A stretch of DNA of 5,424 bases from Fidelibacterota bacterium REDSEA-S14_B6 (GTDB taxonomy: Bacteria > Fidelibacterota > Marinisomatia > Marinisomatales > S15-B10). A program made the position numbers and the translations under genes. Location: contig LUOC01000092.1 of NCBI GenBank assembly GCA_001626655.1, positions 1 through 5,424 of the forward strand, read 5' to 3'. Within the stretch, counting starts at the first letter, position 1. Every line of letters begins with the position of its first letter. Under the pieces are notes generated by a model that worked only from the letters and a program-made list of their open reading frames with translations, ran no database searches and had not been told where the DNA came from. Positions 1 to 5,424 of this stretch are shown piece by piece.

Positions 1-2
1 GC

Positions 3-359
3 GTTATTGCGCTTCTCGTGGCGGGGATCGGCATTATGAACATCATGCTCGTCTCTGTTTCAGAGAGGATCAAGGAGATCGGCATCCGAAAGGCGATCGG
101 CGCCAACAGGCGGGACATACTGACGCAATTCCTGATGGAGGCGATATTCCTGAGCCAGTTTGGCGGCATTGTCGGAGTGATCCTCGGAATCCTCGGCGGC
201 AATCTGGTTGCGCTCCTGCTGAACGTCCCTTCCGTTATCCCTTTTGATTGGGCTGTTTACGGGCTGCTGATCTGCTCAATGGTCGGTATCGGTTTTGGCA
301 TCTATCCCGCCTGGCGGGCCGCCAATCTTGACCCCATTCAGTCCCTCCGCTACGACTAA
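3..359 (+). CDS. MacB-type ABC transporter permease, C-terminal fragment (5' end outside window)
   Basis: The reading frame is already open at the left edge (first full codon at 3) and ends at TAA 357-359, so only the last 118 residues are present. The signature GIGIMNIMLVSVSER followed by EIGIRKAIGA is typical of the FtsX-like domain of MacB-family permeases. It lies where the second transmembrane helix passes into the cytoplasmic coupling helix. Two further hydrophobic segments follow, at about residues 50-75 and 86-108 of the fragment, and the tail APxRAAxLDPIQSLRYD-like ending (here YPAWRAANLDPIQSLRYD) is the usual MacB terminus. Members of this family sit in the inner membrane and use ATP hydrolysis to drive export of macrolides, peptides, toxins or lipoproteins with an adaptor and outer-membrane partner. 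The substrate cannot be told from this piece. A LolC/E-like role is possible but the motifs fit MacB better. An 83-nt gap separates it from gatC, so it probably belongs to a preceding transcription unit. Confidence 0.9.
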   Translation, partial: VIALLVAGIGIMNIMLVSVSERIKEIGIRKAIGANRRDILTQFLMEAIFLSQFGGIVGVILGILGGNLVALLLNVPSVIPFDWAVYGLLICSMVGIGFGIYPAWRAANLDPIQSLRYD

Positions 360-369
360 GTCAACCGGC

Positions 370-411
370 TCCCTTTCCCTTGATTGACGGGAGAAGGACA
401 CCTAAATTTTT
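370..411 (+). terminator. possible weak Rho-independent terminator after the permease gene
   Basis: The arm at 370-379 (TCCCTTTCCC) can pair with 389-398 (GGGAGAAGGA) around a 9-nt loop. The stem has one C-A mismatch and one G-U pair. A run of five T follows at 407-411, but it starts 8 nt after the stem, farther than in a good intrinsic terminator. The position, just after the permease stop and before the gatC promoter region, is right for a terminator. The structure is imperfect, so this is a tentative call. Confidence 0.3.
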
Positions 412-413
412 GC

Positions 414-429
414 TGGCACGATAATTGTA
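414..429 (+). promoter_or_regulatory. candidate sigma-54 (-24/-12) promoter upstream of gatC
   Basis: TGGCACG at 414-420, four bases, then TTGTA at 425-429 matches the sigma-54 consensus TGGCACG-N4-TTGCW at every position except the -12 C, which is T here. The GG (415-416) and the GT in place of GC (427-428) are separated by the required 10 bp, and a C (413) and a T-run precede the element. It is the only such match I noticed, and it lies in the only intergenic gap of the window. Against it, transcription would start near 440, after the gatC Shine-Dalgarno sequence (432-437) and only about 3 nt before the GTG start. The gatC message from this promoter would then be essentially leaderless. No activator-binding site could be recognised. 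Confidence 0.4.
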
Positions 430-431
430 TT

Positions 432-437
432 AAGGAG
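432..437 (+). promoter_or_regulatory. Shine-Dalgarno sequence deciding the gatC GTG start
   Basis: AAGGAG lies 5 nt before GTG at 443. An ATG at 441 overlaps this GTG but is in another frame that stops after a few codons, so the GTG is the true start. No other in-frame ATG precedes the conserved GatC region. Confidence 0.7.
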
Positions 438-442
438 CGAAT

Positions 443-748
443 GTGTCCAAGAAACTGGCCGTCGATCGTGACGAGGTCCTGAAAATTGCGTCGCTGGCGA
501 AACTGCATCTCACGGAAGATGAGGTGGATATGTATACAGACCAGATGAACGAGATTCTCGAGTATATGCATCAGCTCGACGAACTGGACACGGAAAATGT
601 GGAACCTCTCAGTCATGTCCTCGATCAGCTCAACATGACGCGGCGGGACGAGGAGGAACCGTCCCTCAGCCGTGATGAAGCCCTCAACAACGCTCCAGAT
701 TCGGACGGGGAGTATTTCGTCGTGCCCAAAGTCATAGAGAAATCGTGA
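443..748 (+). CDS. gatC: Asp-tRNA(Asn)/Glu-tRNA(Gln) amidotransferase subunit C
   Basis: GatC is the small subunit that ties GatA (amidase) to GatB (kinase) in the cytoplasmic GatCAB complex. This complex converts mischarged Glu-tRNA(Gln) or Asp-tRNA(Asn) to the glutaminyl or asparaginyl form. The 101-residue product is close to the usual 95-100. It shows the family pattern: an N-terminal helix with EVLKIASLAKLHLTEDEV, a helical QMNEILEYMHQLDELDTENVEP-like stretch, and the C-terminal NAPDSDGEYFVVPKVIE that wraps around GatA. The start is GTG with AAGGAG 5 nt upstream. GatA and GatB are not in the window, so they must be encoded elsewhere, or nearby in the unseen flanks. The gene opens the Kdo/CTP operon, and its TGA overlaps the kdsB ATG by one base (TGATG), which suggests coupled translation. 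Family identity is secure. The choice between Gln and Asn as the physiological target cannot be made here. Confidence 0.95.
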   Translation: MSKKLAVDRDEVLKIASLAKLHLTEDEVDMYTDQMNEILEYMHQLDELDTENVEPLSHVLDQLNMTRRDEEEPSLSRDEALNNAPDSDGEYFVVPKVIEKS

Positions 749-1479
749 TGTCCACAAAAAGAGCCATTAGTTACGTCGGGGTCATTCCGGCGAGGTATCA
801 CTCCACGCGATTTCCGGGGAAGGTGCTGGAACCGATTGATGGTCTCCCCATGGTGGCCCGCGTCTACGGGCAAGCGAAAAATTCCAGGCTCGAGAGAGTA
901 GTCGTAGCAACCGATCATTCCGCTGTTTACGAGGCGATGGAAAACCTGGACATTGCCGTTGTCATGACGAACGAGGCATGCAGGACCGGAACAGAACGTG
1001 TCGCGGAAGCAGCCTTGTCGCTGGAGGGGAACGTCTTCGTTAACATTCAGGGTGACGAGCCGCAGATCGAGCCGGCGATCATCAATCTGGTCATTGACCA
1101 GTTCGACGTTGATCACGAGATTGAGATGGCGACGGTGGCGTCCACGAACCTTTCTGAGGATGACTGGATCAACCCCGATGTGGTGAAAGTAGAATTGACG
1201 GAAGACGGATCCGCGGCCACCTTTTTCAGGCAGCCGACTGCCCACAAAGTGAGAGACAATTGCGCCAAACATCTTGGCATCTATGGATTCAAGAGGGAGT
1301 TCCTCCTCCGTTTCGCCCGAATGGAGCGGACAGAAAACGAAGTCGCTCTCGACCTCGAACAGATGAGAGCGTTGGACAACGGAACTGCTATTTCAGTAGC
1401 GGTTACAGATCTCGACTCAGTTGGGATTAATCGGCCGGAAGATTTGGAGAAACTGAAGGAGAGTGCAACAGTTGCCTAA
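748..1479 (+). CDS. kdsB: 3-deoxy-manno-octulosonate cytidylyltransferase (CMP-Kdo synthetase), divergent
   Basis: KdsB transfers CMP from CTP to Kdo, giving the CMP-Kdo used by the Kdo transferase WaaA in lipopolysaccharide synthesis, in the cytoplasm. The 243-residue protein is of family length (E. coli 248). Visible motifs are the nucleotide loop IPARYHSTRFPGK (13-25), VATDH (53-57), RTGTERVAEA (79-88), VNIQGDEPQI (98-107) with metal ligand Asp103, HLGIYGF (175-181), LEQMRAL (203-209) and GINRPEDLE (226-234). Two departures stand out. The usual YFSRxxIPxxR segment reads FFRQPTAHKVR (159-169), and the family GVDTPEDL has Asn228 where the second metal-binding Asp is expected. ATG 748 is preferred; GTG 745 immediately before it is possible and would add one residue. 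Only a weak AGAGA lies upstream, so translation is probably coupled to gatC. The end overlaps pyrG. Given the divergence, a related 3-deoxy-sugar acid is a possible but unproven substrate; the kdsACD neighbours favour Kdo. Confidence 0.92.
   Translation: MSTKRAISYVGVIPARYHSTRFPGKVLEPIDGLPMVARVYGQAKNSRLERVVVATDHSAVYEAMENLDIAVVMTNEACRTGTERVAEAALSLEGNVFVNIQGDEPQIEPAIINLVIDQFDVDHEIEMATVASTNLSEDDWINPDVVKVELTEDGSAATFFRQPTAHKVRDNCAKHLGIYGFKREFLLRFARMERTENEVALDLEQMRALDNGTAISVAVTDLDSVGINRPEDLEKLKESATVA
1456..1461 (+). promoter_or_regulatory. Shine-Dalgarno sequence pointing to a TTG start for pyrG
   Basis: AAGGAG inside the end of kdsB lies 10 nt before TTG 1472 but only 1 nt before GTG 1463. The GTG is too close to be served by it. 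The TTG distance is a little long but workable, so TTG is the better-supported pyrG start. Confidence 0.45.
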
Positions 1480-3094
1480 GAAAGAGACGAAATTCATTTT
1501 TGTGCTTGGCGGGGTCATCTCGGGCCTCGGGAAAGGGATCACTTCCGCATCCATCGGTTACCTCTTGAAGAGCCGCGGCCTGTCGGTAACAATCATGAAG
1601 CTTGATCCTTACCTCAACGTGGATCCGGGGACCATGAATCCGTATCAGCACGGCGAAGTGTTTGTCCTCGATGACGGCTCCGAGACGGATCTCGATCTCG
1701 GCCACTACGAGCGGTTCATCGATGTTGACATGAGTAAGAACAATAACGCCACCACGGGGCAGGTCTACGAGGCGGTGCTGGAGAAAGAACGGAAGGGAGA
1801 TTATCTCGGGCAGACGATCCAGGTAATCCCTCACATCACGGACGAGATCAAAAAACGTGTCTACGAAATGAATAAGCCGAAGCGCTTTGACGCAGTGATC
1901 GCCGAGGTTGGGGGGACAGTTGGTGATATTGAAAGCCTCCCGTTCCTCGAGACCATTCGGCAGATCCGCCTTGAGAAAGGGCGCGAGAATGTATTCATCG
2001 CCCACGTAACACTGCTTCCTTACGTGGAGGCGAGCGAGGAGTTGAAGACGAAGCCGACTCAGCACAGCGTCATGAAACTCCGGGAGATCGGGCTTGAGCC
2101 GGACTTGATTCTGTGCCGGTCGTCGGATAAGATTCCCAAGTCGGTGAAAGAAAAGATATCCCTTTTTTGCAGCGTGCCAACGACACACGTTGTGGAGGCG
2201 CGGGATGTGAAGAGTATTTATGAAGTGCCGCTGGTGTTTCATCAGCAGCGAGTGGGCGAACTGGTGGCGGCCCAGCTCGGACTGGACGGAGCGAACCACG
2301 ACATCACAAAGCTCGAATCGTTTGTTGACCGTTTTAAGAACCCCACCCACGAGGTGACCATCGCACTTTGCGGAAAGTATACGGAACTCCCTGACGCCTA
2401 CAAAAGTGTGCTGGAGGCGTTTGTCCACGCCGGTGTGGAGAACGACGCCAGAGTGAAGATCCAATGGATCAACTCGGAGGAGCTAACCTCAGAAAAGGCG
2501 TGCGAGGAACAGCTTGGGAAAGTGGACGGCATTCTCGTTCTGCCCGGTTTCGGCCCACGGGGGACAGAGGGAAAAATTGCGGCAGCGAGGTTTGCGAGAG
2601 AAAAGAAAGTCCCCTATCTGGGACTCTGTCTGGGCCTGCAGATTGCGGTTATCGAATTCGCCAGAAACGTCTGCGGCATCGCAGACGCCACCAGTTCGGA
2701 GTTCAAAAAACGGAGTGGAAAACCGGTGATCGATCTGATGGACGGTCAGAAAAAAGTGAAGCGAAAGGGGGCGACCATGCGCCTCGGGGCCTATGACTGC
2801 GACGTGCCAACGGGGACAAAAACATACAGAGCTTACCGCAAGAAGAGAATCTCCGAGAGGCACCGCCACCGTTATGAAGTGAACAACAGGTTCAGGAACA
2901 GGCTTGCAAAGAACGGCATGATATTCAGCGGGATTAATCCCGACCTGAACCTTGTGGAGATTATTGAACTGAAGGATCATCCGTGGTTTGTGGCGAGCCA
3001 GTTCCATCCCGAGCTGAAGAGCAGGGTGAATCGGGCTCATCCTCTTTTCCGTGATTTTGTGAAAGCAGCGGTGGCGCACACCAATTCGAAATGA
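1472..3094 (+). CDS. pyrG: CTP synthase (glutamine-hydrolysing)
   Basis: PyrG makes CTP from UTP, ATP and glutamine, the last step of de novo pyrimidine nucleotide synthesis. From TTG 1472 it has 540 residues, normal for the family (E. coli 545). The N-terminal synthetase domain (about 1-270) carries the P-loop GLGKG (18-22), KLDPYLNVDPGTM (43-55), DLDLGHYERF with Asp75, and EVGGTVGDIES with Glu145. The C-terminal class I glutamine amidotransferase domain (about 293-535) carries GKYTELPDAYKSVLEA, the oxyanion loop LPGFGPRGTEGK, the nucleophile Cys386 in GLCLGLQ, SERHRHRYEVNN, and His512/Glu514 in QFHPE. All catalytic residues are present. An in-frame GTG at 1463 would add three residues but lacks a usable Shine-Dalgarno distance. 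The gene overlaps kdsB by 8 nt and kdsA by 4 nt (ATGA). Its product supplies the CTP used by the adjacent KdsB, and a kdsB-pyrG pair is a known arrangement. Confidence 0.97.
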   Translation: MPKKETKFIFVLGGVISGLGKGITSASIGYLLKSRGLSVTIMKLDPYLNVDPGTMNPYQHGEVFVLDDGSETDLDLGHYERFIDVDMSKNNNATTGQVYEAVLEKERKGDYLGQTIQVIPHITDEIKKRVYEMNKPKRFDAVIAEVGGTVGDIESLPFLETIRQIRLEKGRENVFIAHVTLLPYVEASEELKTKPTQHSVMKLREIGLEPDLILCRSSDKIPKSVKEKISLFCSVPTTHVVEARDVKSIYEVPLVFHQQRVGELVAAQLGLDGANHDITKLESFVDRFKNPTHEVTIALCGKYTELPDAYKSVLEAFVHAGVENDARVKIQWINSEELTSEKACEEQLGKVDGILVLPGFGPRGTEGKIAAARFAREKKVPYLGLCLGLQIAVIEFARNVCGIADATSSEFKKRSGKPVIDLMDGQKKVKRKGATMRLGAYDCDVPTGTKTYRAYRKKRISERHRHRYEVNNRFRNRLAKNGMIFSGINPDLNLVEIIELKDHPWFVASQFHPELKSRVNRAHPLFRDFVKAAVAHTNSK

Positions 3095-3903
3095 CGGTCG
3101 TGGTAAACGGCGTTGAATTTGGCGGGGAAGCGCTCCCCGTGATCGCTGGCCCCTGTGTCATCGAGTCGCGCGATCACGCCGTCAAGATGGCCGTTGAACT
3201 GAAAGCGATCTTCTCGCGCCACGATGTGCCGTTTGTTTTCAAGTCATCTTTCGACAAGGCGAACCGGACAGCCGGCGACTCCTTCCGCGGTCCCGGTCTT
3301 GATGAAGGGTTGGCGATCCTGTCGGAGGTGAAACGTGAAACGGCCGTGCCGGTCCTCACCGATATCCATACGCCGGAACAGGCCGGACCGGTGGGCGAGG
3401 TGGCGGATCTAATCCAGATTCCCGCTTTCCTCTGCCGACAGACCGATCTTCTCGTTGCGGCGGCAAGAACGGGGAAATGTGTGAACGTAAAGAAAGGGCA
3501 GTTCGTGGCGCCCGGCGATGTTGCGGCCATCGTCAAGAAAATTGAGGGTGCGGGGGGACACCAGATTCTTCTGACAGAACGCGGAGCCTCCTTCGGTTAC
3601 AACAATCTTGTCTCCGATATGCGTTCAATCGCCATCATGGGCGAGACGGGTTATCCTGTAATCTTTGACGCCAGCCACAGTGCTCAGCGGCCGAGTGCGG
3701 ACGGCATCCGTTCCGGTGGTGATCGGGAGATGATTCCAGTTCTCGCCCGCGCCGCAGTGGCGGCCGGTTGTGAGGGGCTGTTCATGGAAGTGCACGATAA
3801 TGTTGAAGAAGCAAAGAGCGACGCCGCCACGCAGTGGCCCCTCGATCAAACTGAGAGTCTCCTCATGTCGCTGATGCGAATCAGAGAGGCGGTGGCAACC
3901 TGA
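3091..3903 (+). CDS. kdsA: Kdo-8-phosphate synthase, metal-dependent class
   Basis: KdsA condenses phosphoenolpyruvate with arabinose 5-phosphate to Kdo 8-phosphate, the committed step toward Kdo, in the cytoplasm. The 270-residue TIM-barrel protein shows IAGPCVIES (18-26), FKSSFDKANR (50-59), DIHTPEQ (91-97), IPAFLCRQTDLL (110-121), NVKKGQF (132-138), LTERGASFGYNNLVSDMR (161-178) and FDASHSAQRPS (192-202). Cys22, His196, Glu233 and Asp244 fit the four metal ligands of the metal-dependent Aquifex enzyme (Cys11, His185, Glu222, Asp233) with identical spacing. E. coli KdsA, by contrast, is metal-independent and has Asn at the Cys position. KANR and the absence of DAHP-synthase features argue against a DAHP synthase call. 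The start ATG shares ATGA with the pyrG stop and has no clear Shine-Dalgarno sequence, so translation is probably by re-initiation. The kdsC gene begins 1 nt after the stop. Confidence 0.96.
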   Translation: MTVVVNGVEFGGEALPVIAGPCVIESRDHAVKMAVELKAIFSRHDVPFVFKSSFDKANRTAGDSFRGPGLDEGLAILSEVKRETAVPVLTDIHTPEQAGPVGEVADLIQIPAFLCRQTDLLVAAARTGKCVNVKKGQFVAPGDVAAIVKKIEGAGGHQILLTERGASFGYNNLVSDMRSIAIMGETGYPVIFDASHSAQRPSADGIRSGGDREMIPVLARAAVAAGCEGLFMEVHDNVEEAKSDAATQWPLDQTESLLMSLMRIREAVAT

Positions 3904-3904
3904 C

Positions 3905-4453
3905 ATGAGCAGCGATCTGGAACAGAGACTCTGGAAGATCAAGCTCCTCATCTCCGATGTGGACGGCGTCCTGACCGACGGTTCCATCTACAAAGGGAAC
4001 GACGGCGCCGAGTACAAACAGTTCAGTGTTCTCGATGGTGCGGCTGTCGCCTTTGCCCGAGCGGCGGGACTGAAGCTGGCGGTGATTTCCGGCCGGTATT
4101 CACCGGCGACGACTTCTCGAATGGAAGAGCTCGGGATTGACGACTGCTATCAGGGCGGTCTGGACAAGATGAAATCATACGGGGAGATACTGGAAAAACA
4201 TGGACTTCAGGATGAGGAGGTAAGTTTTATCGGCGACGATTTGATCGACACGTCCGTGATGGAAAAAGTAGGCATGGCCATCGCCGTGCAGAACGCCCAC
4301 CCTTTCATCAAGGAGATTGCCCATTTCACAACAGAAAAAGCCGGAGGCGAAGGGGCCCTCCGGGAGGCGGTGGAGCTGATTCTGAAAGGGCAGGGTGTTT
4401 ATGATGAAACTCTCCGGCGAATCAGGGAACGAATCAAGGCGGGGGATGAGTAG
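3905..4453 (+). CDS. kdsC: Kdo-8-phosphate phosphatase (HAD superfamily)
   Basis: KdsC hydrolyses Kdo 8-phosphate to Kdo plus phosphate. It is a small HAD phosphatase without a cap domain, and family members work as tetramers. The 182-residue length is typical. Motif I is LLISDVDGVLTDG, with nucleophile Asp18 and general acid/base Asp20. Motif II is VISGR (Ser62), motif III is Lys88 in GGLDK, and motif IV is FIGDDLIDTSVM with Asp111 and Asp112 holding Mg2+. The C-terminal TTEKAGGEGALREAVELIL (142-160) is the KdsC-type tail that reaches into the neighbouring subunit's active site. A related family, N-acylneuraminate 9-phosphatase/cytidylyltransferase-associated HAD proteins, shares the fold, but the kdsA and kdsD neighbours settle the role. 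ATG 3905 follows the kdsA stop by one base. Shine-Dalgarno-like purines upstream are weak, so coupling to kdsA is likely. The end overlaps kdsD by 8 nt. Confidence 0.95.
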   Translation: MSSDLEQRLWKIKLLISDVDGVLTDGSIYKGNDGAEYKQFSVLDGAAVAFARAAGLKLAVISGRYSPATTSRMEELGIDDCYQGGLDKMKSYGEILEKHGLQDEEVSFIGDDLIDTSVMEKVGMAIAVQNAHPFIKEIAHFTTEKAGGEGALREAVELILKGQGVYDETLRRIRERIKAGDE

Positions 4454-5424
4454 CAACAGTTCAAACGTCAAGGTCGGCCGGAACGTTATCCAGATAGAAT
4501 CGGAGGCGCTTGCTGCCCTCGCCGGAAGAATCGGCGACGATTTCCACAAGGCGGTCGAAATGATTTACGACCGCGGCGGAAGAGTCGTGGTCACCGGCGT
4601 GGGTAAGTCAGGATTGATTTCGCAGAAGATCGCCTCCACGCTGGCGAGTACCGGAACGCCGGCACAGTTCATCCACCCGAGCGAGGCCCGCCACGGCGAC
4701 ATCGGCATGGTCACCTCATCCGACACTGCCCTCGTCGTTTCCAACAGCGGCGAGACTTATGAAATCCTTCAGCTCCTTCCTGTCTTTGAGCGGCTGGGAC
4801 TGCCTGTCATCGCCCTCGTCGGGAGGATAGATTCGACGATAGGAAAAAAGGCCGAGCTGGCTCTCGATGTCAGCGTGGAGCGGGAAGCGTGCACGTTGGA
4901 GCTGGCGCCCACCGCCAGCACCACCGCAACCCTCGCCATGGGCGACGCCATCGCCATCGCTCTGCTCGAAAAACGGGGGTTCAAGGAAGAAGATTTCGCT
5001 CTCCTCCATCCGGCGGGATCGTTGGGGAAAAAACTGCTTCTTACCGTAAGTGAGATTATGCACTCCGGTGATGATCTTCCCATCGTTCCCGTTACTGCAG
5101 ACGTGAAGTCTGCCCTTCTCACCATGAGTGAAAAACGGCTCGGCGTTGCTATCGTGGTGGGCGATGACGGGACGCTGATCGGCATCGTGACGGACGGAGA
5201 CATACGCCGCGGACTGGAGAAAGAGGAAGATCTGCTCAGCAGGACTGCCGACTCGTTGGTTCAGTCCGAGGAACCGCGGTGGGTGACGAGCGACACCCTC
5301 GCCATCAATGCGCTGGAGATTATGGAAAAACACGCCATCACATCCTTATTTGTTTATAAGCACGAGAAACGAAATTCGTCGCCGAATGGGCTTGTCCACA
5401 TCCACGACATACTGCGGGCAGGGG
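4446..5424 (+). CDS. kdsD: arabinose-5-phosphate isomerase (SIS plus two CBS domains), 3' end just outside window
   Basis: KdsD interconverts ribulose 5-phosphate and arabinose 5-phosphate, the first step of the Kdo pathway. The frame from ATG 4446 stays open to the right edge, giving 326 codons. The translation ends with HIHDILRAG, which aligns with the last residues of the 328-residue E. coli protein, so only a few codons are missing. The SIS domain (about 1-195) shows VTGVGKSG, STGTPAQFIHPSEARHGDIG, SNSGETYEI, APTASTTATLAMGDA and LLHPAGSLGKKLLL. Lys54, Glu106, Glu147 and His188 each lie five residues before the E. coli catalytic positions Lys59, Glu111, Glu152 and His193. Two CBS domains follow at about 203-258 (with IMHSGDDLP and GIVTDGDIRRGLE) and 270-326. 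There is a small insertion (KHEKRNSSPN) near 305-314. AAGG lies 6 nt before the ATG, which sits inside the end of kdsC (ATGAGTAG). GutQ-like isomerases share this architecture; the operon context favours KdsD. Confidence 0.95.
   Translation, partial: MSSNSSNVKVGRNVIQIESEALAALAGRIGDDFHKAVEMIYDRGGRVVVTGVGKSGLISQKIASTLASTGTPAQFIHPSEARHGDIGMVTSSDTALVVSNSGETYEILQLLPVFERLGLPVIALVGRIDSTIGKKAELALDVSVEREACTLELAPTASTTATLAMGDAIAIALLEKRGFKEEDFALLHPAGSLGKKLLLTVSEIMHSGDDLPIVPVTADVKSALLTMSEKRLGVAIVVGDDGTLIGIVTDGDIRRGLEKEEDLLSRTADSLVQSEEPRWVTSDTLAINALEIMEKHAITSLFVYKHEKRNSSPNGLVHIHDILRAG

Noticed and set aside
380..408. A possible sigma-70 promoter, TTGATT (380-385) and TAAATT (403-408) with 17-bp spacing
   Set aside because: Each box matches only 4 of 6 consensus bases, and the -35 lies in the loop of the terminator-like hairpin. 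It is too weak to list as a feature, though it would give gatC a leader containing its Shine-Dalgarno sequence.
356..757. A 133-codon - strand frame opposite gatC that spans the intergenic gap
   Set aside because: It is antisense to the conserved gatC frame and has no recognisable family features.
1427..2464. A long open frame (345 codons) on the - strand opposite kdsB end and pyrG
   Set aside because: It lies entirely opposite clearly conserved pyrG (and the kdsB end), its translation shows no recognisable domain, and it is a by-product of GC-rich codon use in pyrG.
2540..2578. PyrG oxyanion loop reads LPGFG rather than the enteric VPGGFG pattern, possibly disabling glutamine use
   Set aside because: From memory, Bacteroidetes CTP synthases carry the similar APGFG form and are ordinary enzymes. 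The Cys-His-Glu triad is intact, so this is a lineage marker rather than a defect.
2464..2796. A + strand out-of-frame open frame within pyrG
   Set aside because: The pyrG frame is intact through the amidotransferase domain here, including Cys386. The alternative translation is Arg/Gly/Ser-rich and has no family resemblance.
4716..5333. A 205-codon open frame on the - strand opposite kdsD, with a second overlapping - strand frame at 4769-5203
   Set aside because: Both are mirror frames of kdsD, whose SIS and CBS motifs and catalytic residues are intact. The - strand translations look like low-complexity noise.
1..5424. CRISPR arrays, tRNA or rRNA genes, insertion sequences, attachment sites
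   Set aside because: The window is nearly all coding sequence of conserved core genes. I saw no direct repeats, cloverleaf-like sequence, transposase motifs or terminal inverted repeats.

Overview
The window holds seven genes, all on the + strand, with about 55% GC by eye and almost no space between genes. The order is: a MacB-type ABC permease (only its C-terminal end is present), gatC, kdsB, pyrG, kdsA, kdsC and kdsD. The last gene runs off the right edge. The four kds genes show a Gram-negative (diderm) bacterium that makes 3-deoxy-D-manno-octulosonate (Kdo), the sugar joining lipid A to the rest of lipopolysaccharide. The gene order resembles Kdo clusters I know from deltaproteobacteria and other non-enteric diderms. 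Some PyrG details (an LPGFG loop, and an ADATSSEF stretch like the ADANSSEM of Bacteroides) hint at the Bacteroidetes/FCB side of the tree. I cannot place the organism more precisely from the sequence.

Layout. Positions 3-359 are the end of the MacB-like permease. Positions 360-442 are the only real intergenic gap. This gap holds a weak terminator-like hairpin, a strikingly good sigma-54 (-24/-12) promoter match, and a Shine-Dalgarno sequence for gatC. From 443 to the right edge the genes are packed with overlaps of 1, 8 and 4 nt, a 1-nt gap, and an 8-nt overlap. They are almost certainly one operon with translational coupling.

How the genes work together. KdsD turns ribulose 5-phosphate into arabinose 5-phosphate. 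KdsA condenses that with phosphoenolpyruvate to Kdo 8-phosphate. KdsC removes the phosphate. KdsB activates Kdo with CTP to CMP-Kdo, and PyrG makes the CTP. The operon therefore covers the whole CMP-Kdo pathway plus its nucleotide supply. GatC, a subunit of the tRNA-dependent amidotransferase, heads the operon without its partners GatA and GatB.

This is core metabolism. I do not see an undescribed system. The points most worth a second look are the sigma-54-like element before gatC, and two departures from the family pattern in KdsB: a possible local frame-compensated segment near 1222-1250, and Asn in place of a metal-binding Asp. A smaller point is the clear assignment of KdsA to the metal-dependent class.
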